From Cristatella mucedo (Eukaryota; Bryozoa; Phylactolaemata; Cristatellidae), in the NCBI GenBank assembly GCA_009760855.2, contig WPIO01000073.1, forward strand, positions 767,001-831,000: a DNA stretch of 64,000 bases, in the 5' to 3' direction. The position numbers were made by a program, and so were the translations under genes. Every line of letters begins with the position of its first letter. Positions within the stretch are counted from its first letter, which is position 1. A model generated the notes under the pieces. The model was not told the origin of the DNA, ran no database searches, and worked only from the letters and a program-made list of their open reading frames with translations. Positions 11,607-22,734 of the stretch are shown in pieces.

Positions 11607-12272
11607 TAGCCGACACAGAACACAACCGTGCAGTCTAAGTTGCACTTGGCTGTTCGTCGCCATAGGTTCGACTCTCGTGCTCTCAAGGCGTAGTCTTGCA
11701 TCGACTACCGAAGCTTTAGGCCCGAGCTCTGACAGTCGGCTCGTTTATACTCTCTCTCCCTCTCTGCCCTCTTGACCTTGAGCGTAGCTGCTACGTTGTC
11801 GGACCCCAGCTCTTGGTGTCCGTCCTCGGCCTATTCCCTTCCACCTGTAATTTATTAGATGGCTCCTGCGCCAGCTTGTCATCCTTTCGCTCTTCGTCTA
11901 AGGAGTACAGCAGTCGGTCCACATCCTGACCGCTCTTTGTCTGACCAAATCTGAGCGGATCTCGCAGTCAGACTGACACATCGCTCCGCTCCCGGTTAAC
12001 TAATGTGTATTCTACCCAATTCTGCTTGGCTGGATCCGCCCGCTACGCGTTGCTCTACGTGCCCTAGTCAGACCCACCCACTAAGGCAATAGTTAGTATC
12101 GCGGCTAGCCTGAGAGCTGCCCCAGTGCACACGCAACATCAAAACGTGGTGGACCACCAATCGCGATACAAGCGCCTGTTCACGATCTGGTAAGCACGAC
12201 GGGCACAATTGCCGACCTACTTCACAAAGTGTTTTGTGTACGCGGTTTAGTAATGGACGCGACTGCGGTCGG

Positions 12273-13157
12273 TCAGCTGAGCCACGACACCAGCCGCTCC
12301 ACATCTGCCAGTGGAGGATGGGTGACTTTCGCAGGGATTTGGCCGGCAGTCGTGCTAAGCGCACTGTACCCGTAAATCGCCCGCTCAAATGACTCGCAAA
12401 CGCTCTCTCGTACTTCTGCATATTCCAACACATATTTGTTTGCGGCTACGCTCATGCTTCCGCGATAATCGCTATTAGTACGTGAAACAGCTCTCCCGAA
12501 CGTAAATTGGTAACAGGATTATAGGGCTTTTCTCAGAAGTAAGGCAGCCAGGGTGAATCTTGACTAAAGTAAGACTGGTTTACCGTATCTTCATTTTCTG
12601 GGTTGTAGACGGTTGTGCCGCGCACAAGTCTTCGGCAACAGCCTTGGCAAGCACCCGACTAGCACTTTTTCTAATAAAGGCTGATGCCATTTTGGAATTG
12701 ATCTTACTCTGCTCGCACTATTCGGCTCCGAGCTTGTTATTCGGGCTCTGGGCTTGTCTTGGATTGACTTATATTCCATATAAACATTTAGCCCTAATTG
12801 CCTAGTGGCTAGCTGCTGATAAAAAAGCTGCTTTGGTTATATTTAAAAAATGAGTGCATAAACCAGCGACAACTTCTACTTACCTCTCGGGTACTAGGGC
12901 GAGAATACAAAACGCTGATATCCAAGCGTATTGTTGAGAGTCCGCTGTAATGGTTACTGAACTCAAGTCCTTCACCGCAAGCGCAGTGGGCATTAGTCCT
13001 TTCAAATGCATGGCTGATACTATTAGAGCTATCGTCTCGAAGCACGGCCAAGGAGTCATAAACGCGGTGAACGTGGGCAAGAGCGAGTAAAACGAGAAGC
13101 AGGATAATGAGGACAAGGAGACGAGGGAAGGGTCGGAAGTAAGATGCACTATAATTT
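12273..13157 (-). CDS. Unrecognised gene with a membrane anchor, partial
   Basis: Two exons are supported. The first ends at 12,884 with the strong donor GAG|GTAAGTAG and is open back to about 13,157. It encodes basic residues, a hydrophobic stretch (RLLVLIILLLVLLALAHV) and a Ser/Cys-bearing region, like a type II membrane protein or signal anchor. The second, 12,658-12,584, has AG and GT borders, keeps phase and is Cys/Arg-rich (SGACQGCCRRL). A 60-codon ORF at 12,455-12,273 may be the last exon, but its phase does not fit simply. No start codon was found in frame, so an upstream exon or another start is needed. No family was recognised. Confidence 0.4.
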
Positions 13158-13159
13158 TC

Positions 13160-14900
13160 GGCTCAAGGAAAAACATTCGTTTCTCAGTACATCGGTAGGT
13201 GGCCTTCGGTCGTTCCGAAATGTTTCAAATTATAGCACCCATCGAAACGCGCCTCATGCCAGGCCAGTGAAGCATACAAGTAGTAGCATACAAGTCACCC
13301 CAAATTCAATGCCACACGATGCACTACGAACCGCCGGTCGTCATTCGTCCGACTTCAATTGTGGCTGCCGTGTCAGTGGTTCCTGAATTATGATCGCTGA
13401 GTACAGGATGTAGTAACATTTCTGGTAGCTAAAGCATTGCTATTTCGAGGCTGCTTTGTCAGTTGTCTACCAGTTCCCTAACAGTACAGACGTCGTGTTC
13501 GCTTTGTTGAATATTGAGCCAGACATCGCCAGCGTACAAGGTCTTGTTTCTGAGGCAAGGGCAATGTTGATAACCGTCGCGCTCAGCGTGCTGCCGGCGT
13601 ACCGAGGCGCATTGGTGCGGCCGCCGCACTTCGAGGCGCTAGTTTTAGGTCGCGAGGCTTAGTGTCGATACACACGTGCGTTTCGTGCGAAAGCTAGCGG
13701 TCAGGAGCCGCAATGCGCATTTTCCACGCTAGGCTTAGTCAGGATAAAGCAACGAGAGGCCAGATCTAGCCGATCGCAGGGCTGTCAATCATACGTAGGC
13801 CGAGTGGGCGTGTCGAGAGGCCAAGCTCTCAGGTCTGCTTACGACTTATGAGTTACGTCCCCACAAATCTGGGAGTTATCCCCAAGCAGTTCACGTGAGA
13901 ACTGATTGAATCGCCACCATGCGAATTGGAACGAGAAAACGGGCAGCTTTGGATAATCTTTTGATGTAAAAATGGCTTTTTTGTTGTCCCTCTTACGTGC
14001 TTATGCTAGCATTAGTCAAGATTGACGCCTGGTGGTACAGACTGGCAATCAATACCGCTGTCCGACCGCGCTCTCTAGCGGGAGTGGATTACCTCCCGAC
14101 AGCGATTCACGTTGCTGCCTACAATGCAAGACTCGGAGGAGTTTCAGTTTCCTATAAAAATTGGTCTCACACCTGGCGAGGAGCTGGAAGGATTTGCAAG
14201 TAAATTTATCCTCCAGTATTGGTAGTCAGCGTCCTTATCGCCGTTGATACTCCGCACCCTCTGATCGCACCCGTGTGTTGCTTTTTGCTTGGCCTGTTAC
14301 GCGATCGCTAGGCCGCTTGTAACCCTCAGCTGTTCGTCGCGAGCCAGCCTGCAGACCGACCCTGTTTCTGCTGTTCTCTTCTTACGACTGAAAACTTTGG
14401 CGTTTAGCGCACGTACCGTAACGTTGAGTCATGATGCTGACACGTGTGGGTAACCGCTGCGAGAGAGATTCGTGTCTTGGAGCTGCTACACAGCTGCGTC
14501 TGTGCGCGAATCGCTCAGTTCTTCGGTGGCAGCTTCAACTGCGACAGCTTAATGTCGCCAAAACCTGAGAAGCAAATCCTACAGGACCTTTCTAGTTAGG
14601 CGTTCCGCCCGGTTAGATAAGACAGCGGCATAACCGATGCGCCGTTACGAAGCCCACCGCTGGTGTGCTGCTGAGAGTAGTAATGGTATTGACAACTGCG
14701 AGAAGTCTCGCAGTTTCCAATTGCACGCTGAAAACCCTGCTAGCGCAGGGTCCACGTCTTGGGCTGTGCACATGCAACTGTGTTTTGCAAACGTCCAATT
14801 AGTTAGATACTTGAATGAGCCGCAGAACTGACTTTTTACGGTGCCTGCTTGTATCCCTCCACTTGAGCCAAGTGCCCATATGAGCTAATGGTGCCAAGTT
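13160..14900. other. No gene seen
   Basis: No exon chain or repeat was recognised on either strand. Part of the right end may be the 5' untranslated region of the following LINE-A, whose 5' boundary cannot be placed. Confidence 0.4.
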
Positions 14901-14944
14901 TCGGAAGCTCAGGTCACAGCGCAAGTTTTGCATAGCGGTCTACA

Positions 14945-15755
14945 TTGATGATGGTGGTTGAGGTCCACTCTCGAGATGCACCATCTTGCTGTGCCGTCAA
15001 CCAGGTCGACAGTGTAGACAGTAACCCACCCGCTGTAGCCCAGCACGTTGTGAAACGTCGTCCCACGGCCGTTACCAAGGTCCAATTCAAATTCGAAGAG
15101 CCAGCGTCCGCCAGGCCGGACGCAAACGGTAGAGAATACGAGCCACTTCATCGCCGTCGCCCAGTTGTTGGACAGCCTCTTAAATTCCGCCTACTAAATG
15201 TCCGCTCGCTAAAAACCAAGGGGATACTTATCCGCGATCAGGTGGTCCAGGAGAAGCTAGATGCATTTCTGCTTACCGAAACCTGGATGACGCCTTGTTC
15301 CAGTAGCTGTATTTCCGAGACCACCCCACCCAGGTTCTCATTCTATCAGTCCATGCGTTCTGACAAGGTTGGTGGCGGGGTTGCAATTGTTGTTCGCGAA
15401 TCGTTTGGCTATAAAATGTGCAGTTTCTCGCATGGGTCATCGTTTGAATCGGTTGCTATCAGGTCTTCATCAAAGACAATGCCTCTCACCGTTGTGATAT
15501 ACCGGCCTCCTTCTGGCTGTCTAAACTTGTTTATAGAGGAGTTTTCAGAGTTCCTCGCTAAAATATTTGTGTGTGACAGGCCGCTACTGATTGTAGGAGA
15601 CTTCAATATTCACGTTGACAATCCTAGCAACAGCCAGGTCCGCTCATTTCTTGACTGTCTGGAGAATCTTGGTTTGGCCCAACACGTTAATCATAGCACC
15701 CACGTCGGTGGCCACATTCTAGATCTCGTGATCACTAAGGATGTCCTCCCCCTCT
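14945..15755 (+). CDS. LINE-A endonuclease domain (frame broken at end)
   Basis: Motifs of the endonuclease/exonuclease/phosphatase family appear in order: LLNVRSL, LLTETWM, GGGVAIVV, YRPPSG, GDFNIH and GGHILDLVIT. In non-LTR elements this domain nicks target DNA to prime reverse transcription. The N-terminal about 75 residues are variable and the true start is uncertain. The frame ends at TKDVLPL through an extra base compared with the copy near 19,165. After the break, the same protein continues in another frame (SDHCSVSF). Confidence 0.8.
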
Positions 15756-16042
15756 GACTTTGTGGTGTGCCCACTGACCCTCTCAGATCATTGTTCGGTC
15801 TCGTTTACTGTTCCTGCTCCCTCGTACGTGCAGGGCAATGTCGAATTTGCCAAACGACGTAACTTACAAAGCATTGACATGGACAAGTTTTTGAAATCTG
15901 CTTGTGATGCAGGCCTTCGAGATCTGCATTCAGACTCGACCGGCAGCCTCGATACCCTCACTGATGCGATGAACATGACACTCAGGAGTGCTCTTGACAA
16001 GCATGCTCCCGTTCGCTCTATCCGTGTTCAAAGTCGTCGAGA

Positions 16043-18136
16043 TTGCTTTCAATTTACAAAAAACTCCTTAAGATGCGCCGTGTTAAGCGCAGGCTGGAAC
16101 GTCGTTTCAAGAAATCGGGGTCTGAGGCAGACCTAGTCAATTTTAAAGACTTCCTTCGAGTTTACACACGAAAGCTTAAAAAAGCCAGGGCTTCTTTTTT
16201 CATTAGAAAACTGAATTCCTGCCAGTCGGACACTAAACAGATTTATAAGACCGTAAACCATTTACTGGCCAATGCTGTCAGGTCTGACTCCCCAGATATT
16301 AAGGGCTCAGCCGAAAAGTTTTCAGCCTTCTTTACTGAAAAAATTGTGCACATTCGTGCCTCCATTAAGCCCCCTCCGACCAAAGCAATCACCGTTCCTC
16401 AACCTGAGGCCTTTCTTAAAAGGTTCTCTGATGTTTCTGCCTGTGATGTGGCTGCCTTAATAAGGTCTAGCAAAAAGAGCTCGTCTCCTGAAGACCCTAT
16501 ACCTTCATCTCTGTGGTCTTCACTTGCAGACCAACTTAGCCCTGCCATTACCAAGATTTTTAATGCTTCTTTGGGAAAAGGGGTCGTCCCCAAGTCCTTC
16601 AAATCGGTAATCGTTAGACCTATTCTTAAAAAGCCTGGATTAGACACAGAGGTCCTAGCAAACTATCGTCCAGTTTCCCTTCTTCCGTTCTTATCAATGA
16701 TTCTTGAACAATTTTTTGCTAAGCAGCTAGTTGAACATATTGAAAATAATGGAATGTCAGAAACATTTCAATCAGGTTTCAAGAGACAGCACTCTACTGA
16801 AACTGCTGTCCTTCGTGTTAACAATGACATTCTACGTGGCAACGACGACGGGAATGTCACTGCCTTAGCTCTGCTAGATCTGTCTGCTGCCTTCGACACC
16901 ATTGATCACGAAGTTCTGCTTGAACGATTGAGAACAACGATCGGTCTGGCAGACGAAGCACTGGCGTGGTTTAAATCATACTTGTCTGATCGTGTTCAAT
17001 CCGTGTCGTGTGGGGGTCAGGTCTCAGACATGAGAAGGGTCACCTGTGGAGTCCCTCAAGGGTCTGTACTTGGTCCCTTGCTGTTCTCCATTTATACGAA
17101 ACCTCTTGGAAAAGTGATTAAGGCCCATGGCATAGGATATCACTTCTATGCTGACGATACTCAGTTGTATTTGTCATTTAAACCGTCGGAATCTGCTGCA
17201 GCAACTGAGAAACTGAATGCTTGCCTTGCCGATATTCGATCCTGGATGTCGGAAAACTTCCTGAAATTAAATGACGATAAAACCGAACTGCTTCTCATAG
17301 GACACCCTAAGCGTGTGGCTGGATTAAAAGGCTTTGCTGTTCTAATAGGTGATGCTATTGTGCGACCTTCACCACGTGCTCGTAATCTAGGTGTCGTGTT
17401 CGACAGCTGCCTCAATTTCAAAAGCTTCATTCAGAAGACTGCCTCTACAGCTAGCCATCACATCCGATCCCTATCCAAGATTAGAAGCTGTCTCCCACAG
17501 TGGCTTGTAAAAAATTTAACTAGCTATTTAGTTCTGTCTCGGCTTGATTATTGTAATTCCCTTTTGGCTGGGCTACCAAAGAAAGCTATTATGCCACTAC
17601 AGCGGACTATGAATATGGCTGCAAGGCTGGTCTTCAAGTCCCAGCGGTTTGAGCACGTGTCACCTTTGCTGAAAGAGCTAGGATGGTTACCGGTTGAGCA
17701 AAGGATACAGAGGAAAGTTCTTACGCTGACCCACAAGGCCCGCCATGGCTTGGCTCCTTCGTACGTTGCTGAACTGCTGCATCAGTTTCAGCCTGTTCGC
17801 GCCCTCAGGTCCTGTGTGGACAATAAATTAGCTGTCCCATTACTCCGCTTAAAGACAGTTGGCGACAGAAGCTTTAGCTCTGCAGGTCCTAGGCTGTGGA
17901 ACTCGCTTCCACAATTCTTAGGCAACGATATCTACTCTCCAACTGCCGACTATGGCACATATTTTTCAGCGGTCCTGAACTGCTACTTCTATGCTACTCA
18001 CTACCTCAACTGCTCTCCTAACTCTGCTATGCTTCCCACTTTCTCTTTGTTGCGTGAGACGAAGTCTGTTGGCTACCGAATGCGTACCGAAAGCCGCTTA
18101 GGCTGTGAGTGGGCTAAACAAAACTGTCCTGCGTAA
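16043..18136 (+). CDS. LINE-A reverse transcriptase domain
   Basis: A 697-codon open frame. Its first residues continue the preceding broken frame rather than marking a true start. RT motifs are present: VIVRPILKK, NYRPVSLLPF, AFDTIDHEVLL, GVPQGSVLGPLL and the catalytic YADDTQLY (about 17,146). A thumb region (NFLKLNDDKTE, LGVVFDS) follows, and the CR1/L2-type C-terminus (LGWLPVEQRI) ends before the tail. The enzyme copies element RNA at a nicked target. This part looks intact, but two upstream frameshifts would separate it from the endonuclease. Confidence 0.85.
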   Translation: MLSIYKKLLKMRRVKRRLERRFKKSGSEADLVNFKDFLRVYTRKLKKARASFFIRKLNSCQSDTKQIYKTVNHLLANAVRSDSPDIKGSAEKFSAFFTEKIVHIRASIKPPPTKAITVPQPEAFLKRFSDVSACDVAALIRSSKKSSSPEDPIPSSLWSSLADQLSPAITKIFNASLGKGVVPKSFKSVIVRPILKKPGLDTEVLANYRPVSLLPFLSMILEQFFAKQLVEHIENNGMSETFQSGFKRQHSTETAVLRVNNDILRGNDDGNVTALALLDLSAAFDTIDHEVLLERLRTTIGLADEALAWFKSYLSDRVQSVSCGGQVSDMRRVTCGVPQGSVLGPLLFSIYTKPLGKVIKAHGIGYHFYADDTQLYLSFKPSESAAATEKLNACLADIRSWMSENFLKLNDDKTELLLIGHPKRVAGLKGFAVLIGDAIVRPSPRARNLGVVFDSCLNFKSFIQKTASTASHHIRSLSKIRSCLPQWLVKNLTSYLVLSRLDYCNSLLAGLPKKAIMPLQRTMNMAARLVFKSQRFEHVSPLLKELGWLPVEQRIQRKVLTLTHKARHGLAPSYVAELLHQFQPVRALRSCVDNKLAVPLLRLKTVGDRSFSSAGPRLWNSLPQFLGNDIYSPTADYGTYFSAVLNCYFYATHYLNCSPNSAMLPTFSLLRETKSVGYRMRTESRLGCEWAKQNCPA

Positions 18137-18209
18137 CACCCACATGGTCTTTATGACTTTGTGGAGTTACTGACGGAGATACATTACATTGCATTACATT
18201 AGAGCGATC

Positions 18210-19070
18210 GCTAAATACCACCGTGTTAGCACCTAAGACGAAAGTGGACGCTGGGTCGGCTTCGGAAGTCTTTGAACCAACGACCTCGTAAAACCGGGGA
18301 GAGTCATACCAACTCATGCCTACCTTTAACGACACGCTTGCAGAATTTTTACAGAGAATTTTGCAACAAAACACCACTGTCTGCGACTACCTACACAGCG
18401 GGTTGGTTGATGCACTGAGGCAGTTGTTGCTTGTTTCAATTGGTATAATCAACAATACATCAATGTGTTCTAGGCAGCATTCACTGTTGGTTGCCACCAT
18501 GCATTCACGTACAGCAGTTTGTTGCTGAACACCACACCAAAGGAATTATTGTATAGAAAATTATTGCACGTGACGTTTTTCTGTTGGACCTGAGAAGGAT
18601 GAGGCCCTTGGCATCAGTATCTCAGATTTAGCTCCAGGGACCAGCAGGGCACGGCATTCCTTTTGTCAAACGAAGCAGCAAGCATAGTAAAACTGTTATG
18701 GCTCCATTCACTCGGCGGTGGTGCTGTTGCTTGCTGTGCCTTACGGATAATATATTTTTTTACAGCCCAGCTACTGACCGAATGGTGGTCTGAAATACTC
18801 AGATTGTATGTGCTTGTATGGGCTGTATTTCTGTCTGCAACTGCTCATAGCCGGAGGACTGTGATTGTTAAGCTCAAGCACTGTCTATATCGCTCTCAAA
18901 ACCTAAGCGGCTTTTGTCGTGCAATCGGTAGCCACCCACCGTAATCTCGAACAGCTGAGATAACTCGAGGAGTGTAGCGATTAGGAGAACAGTCGAGGCA
19001 GGAAGAAACGACAGATGCTGCACAAGAACTGGCTAATTAGAGCCATGAACCGATCTAAGGGCAGAGGAGC
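18210..19070. other. No gene seen between two LINE-A copies
   Basis: No exon or repeat was recognised. The plus ORFs at 18,316-18,528 and 18,663-18,944 lack motifs and splice support. Confidence 0.4.
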
Positions 19071-21736
19071 AACAGCCAAGTCTGCTCATTTCTTGACTGT
19101 CTGGAGAACTTTAGTTTGGTCAAACACGTTCATCATACCACTCACATCGGTGGTCATATCCTAGATCTCGTGATCACAAAGGATGTCTGCCTCTTTGACC
19201 ATGTGGTGTGCCCACTGACCCTCTCGGACCATAGTTTGGTCTCATTTACTGTTCCTGTTCGATTGTACTTACAGGGTAATGTCTAGTTTGTCTAGCGACG
19301 TAACTTAAAAAAGCGTTTGCCAAGACACATTTTTTCAATCTACGTGATGCAGGTCTTCTTGATGTGCACACCAGACTCGACCGACAGCCTCGATACCCTC
19401 ACTGATATAGTGAACATGACACTTAGAAGTGCTCTTGACAAGCATGCTCCCGTACATTCGGTCCGTGTACAGTCTCTTAGATTATTTTCAATTTACAAAA
19501 ACAATTAAAAAGATGCTCCGTGTTAAGGGTAGACTTGAATGCCGTTTTAAGAAGTCTGAGTCTGATGAAGATCTGGTCAATTTCAAAGTCTCCTAAGAGT
19601 CTACACTCGGAAGCTTAAAAAGTCAGGTCTTTTTTCACTCGAAAACTCAAGTCCTGCCAGCCAGACCCAAAATAGATTATTGTAATAGATAATTGTAAGA
19701 CGGTAAACAATTTACTGGCCAATGTTGAGAGGTATCACGCCCCAGATATTAACGGCTCAGCCAACAAGTTTTCATTCTTCTTTACTGAAAAAATTGTGCA
19801 CATTCGGACTCCATAAAGCCCCCTCCGAGTAAAGCAATTTCGGAATCACAACCTGTGACCTTTAAAAGATTTTCCAAAGTTTCTTCAAGCCATACTGCTA
19901 CCTTAATGAGGTCTAGTAAAAAGAGCTCGTCTCCTGAAGATTCTATTCCATTATCTCTGTGGTCTTCACTGGCATACCAGCTCACCCAAGCTATAACCGA
20001 GATTGTAATGCTTCTCAAGAAAAAGGGTTGTACCCAAGTCTTTCAAATCGGCAATCGTTGGACCGATACTTACAAAGCCCGGATTAAATATAGAGGTCCT
20101 CGAAAGCTATCGCCCAATTTCCCTTCTTCCTTTTTTGTCAAAGATTCTTAAGAAAATTGTCGCTGAGCAGCTGGTAGCGCAAATTGAAAAGAATTAAATG
20201 TGAGAATTTTTTTCAATCGGGGTTCAAGCAGCAGCTTTCCACTGAAACTGTTCTACTCCGTGTAACCAATGACATCCTACGCAGCAACGACGACGGGAAT
20301 GTCACTGCTCTAGCTCGGCTAGATCTATCAGCTGCCTTTGACACCATTAATCACGATGTCCTACTTGGAACGATTGATAACAACGATCGATCTGGCAGAC
20401 GAGGCACTCGTCGTTGAGATCATACTTGTCCGATCGTGTTCAATCCGTGTAATGTGGGGGTCAGGTCTCATCCACCGGACCGGTCACCCGATGAGTCCCT
20501 CAAGGGTCCGTTCTCGGTCAGTTGCTGCTCTCCATTTGTACTCAACCTCTCGGAAAAGCGATTTAGGCCCATGAAGTAGAATATCAGTTTCCGTCGGAAT
20601 CTGCTACAGCAATTTATAAACTGAATGCTTGCCTTGCCGATATTAGATCCTGTATGTCGTCATATTACCTCAAACTAAACGACGAATAAACTGAACTGCT
20701 GCTCTTAGGACATCCTAAGCTTGTTGATGAACTAGAGGGCTTTGCACTTCTAATAGGTGATGCTGTTGTGTGGCCGTCACCACGTGGTCGGATTTAGGTG
20801 TCGCCTTCGACATCTGCCTAAACTTTGAAAGCTTCTTTCAGAAGACTGCGTCCACAGGTAGCCATCACGTCTGATCCCTATCTTAAGATTAGGAGCTGTC
20901 TTCCATGGTGGGTTGCAACAAATTGAAGTAGCTCCTTAGTTCTGCCTCGGCTAGATTATTGTACTTTCCTTTTGGCTGGGCTACCAAAAAAAGCATCTAG
21001 ACCACTGCAGCTGGCTATGAGTATGGCTGCAAGGCTATCTTGGAAATCCCAGAGGATTGACCATGTGTCTCCTCTGCTAAAAGAGCAAGGATGGCTGCCA
21101 GTTGATCAACGGATTCAGAGTAAAGTTCTTACGCTGACCCTCACGGCCAGCCATGGCTTGGCTCCTCCATACCTAAATATAAATAAATAAATAAAATTCA
21201 TCTGTATAGCATCCCAAGAGAACTTAATCTCTATTCAGGCGCTTCACATATGCCTCGGGTTCGAGCCCACGATCTTAGCCAGACTATAGTCAGAGCTAGC
21301 TACTTAACCGCCGGACCAAACCACCAAGCTGAACTGACTCACTAGTTTCAGCCTCTTCGTGCTCTCAGGTCCTATATGGACAATAAATTAGCTGTTCCTT
21401 CAGACCGTTGGCGACAGTAGCTTTTGCTCTGCAGGTCCTAGGCTGTGGAACTCACTTTTACGATTCTTGCGAAACGACAACTACTCGACTATGGCACATC
21501 TTTTCCAGCCGCCCTGAGCTGATACTTCCACGCTGCTGACTACCTTAACTGCTCTCCTGACTCAACTATGCTTCTCACTTTCTCTTTGCTGCGTGAGACG
21601 AAGTCTGTTGGATACCGAATGAGTACCGAAAGCTGCTTAGGCTGCAAGTGCGCTATGCAAAACTCTCCTGCGTAATTGCCACATGGTTTTTGTGGCACTG
21701 TGGAGTTACAGATGGAGATACATTACATTACATAGG
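19071..21736 (+). mobile_element. LINE-A decayed copy
   Basis: It begins inside the endonuclease (counterpart of 15,640) and runs to the ACATT-type tail at 21,720-21,735. There are many stops and small deletions. The region 20,200-21,150 is almost identical to 1,010-2,070, including broken catalytic segments. It is interrupted by a SINE-A at 21,178-21,325. Confidence 0.8.
21178..21325 (-). mobile_element. SINE-A inserted in LINE-A
   Basis: An AAATA-rich tail, then reverse-strand GCGCTT hairpin sequence, CTCGGGTTCGAGCCC (B box) and GGTCCGGCGGTTAAG (A box). LINE-A sequence resumes right after it (GCTGAACTG...GTTTCAGCC), so the SINE landed in an existing LINE copy. Confidence 0.8.
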
Positions 21737-21805
21737 AGACCGATACGATCATCTTAAGCAGTTAATCTAGACAGGTCTATAAAGAAGAGAAAGGGAGAGA
21801 TAGGC

Positions 21806-22052
<247 letters not shown>

Positions 22053-22059
22053 GATAATC

Positions 22060-22730
22060 TACAGACGTGGTGGCCGCTGTTGCTCGGAAGACTGGTTCTG
22101 TGCAGCCGGACAACCCCAGCCGACTAGTTGGTTGACCTGGCAAGCACCTAAAGGCAACAATTCGCAGCCCTTGCTCTGCCGTCGGTATGCATCATCGGCT
22201 CAGCTGGGCACAGGTGAATGCCTGGCATAGGGATACCCATGCTTGCAGTAGCCGATGAAGTCGGGACCTCCTGCTAGTGGTGATGCATCTCGGGTAGAAT
22301 GGACTAGAATGTTCGGCAGTTTGTTTTTTGCTTTGCCCAGCGGCAGCACGCCCGACGACGAGTGTCTGCACGTGCGGCCCGCAGCCGCACAATACGCCAT
22401 GCGGTGGTAGCAGCAAAATCCGGTGGACCGTAACTGCAATGACCGACCGACCTCAGCTTTCCCTCTGTCGCCTAGTCCTGTGTCCTGTCCGGGGGTCCTC
22501 CTGCCATCGGCGTGCTCGAGAAGCAGGGCGCACTGTTCCTTGTCACTCGGTCGTGAGCCGCGCTTTCGGACTAGCTACGCGACTTTGCCCGCACGTCTGG
22601 TCTTAGCTCGCGCCCTGACCTTGGCCTTGCCCTGACCGGCCTGATGCCGGCTGCAAACTCCGGCTGCATCGCTGGAGTTGATACGCTGATACGAGGAAAA
22701 AACTGAGAAGAAAACTGCTAACTAAGCTGC
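22060..22730. other. GC-richer stretch before LINE-B, no gene
   Basis: Overlapping motif-free ORFs on both strands. It may include the 5' part of the LINE-B that follows, but no ORF1-type domain was recognised. Confidence 0.35.
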
Positions 22731-22734
22731 TGCC

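Larger units (their letters stand above)
14900..18203 (+). mobile_element. LINE-A, nearly full coding length
   Basis: A CR1/L2-type non-LTR retrotransposon with an apurinic-type endonuclease, a reverse transcriptase and a (ACATT)n-like 3' tail at about 18,179-18,200. Two frameshifts (near 15,740 and 16,040) divide one original long frame into three. It is the least damaged of the LINE-A copies here. The others are at 0.9-2.5, 19.1-21.7, 43.0-43.1 and 60.0-60.5 kb. The 5' end is estimated. Confidence 0.85.
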
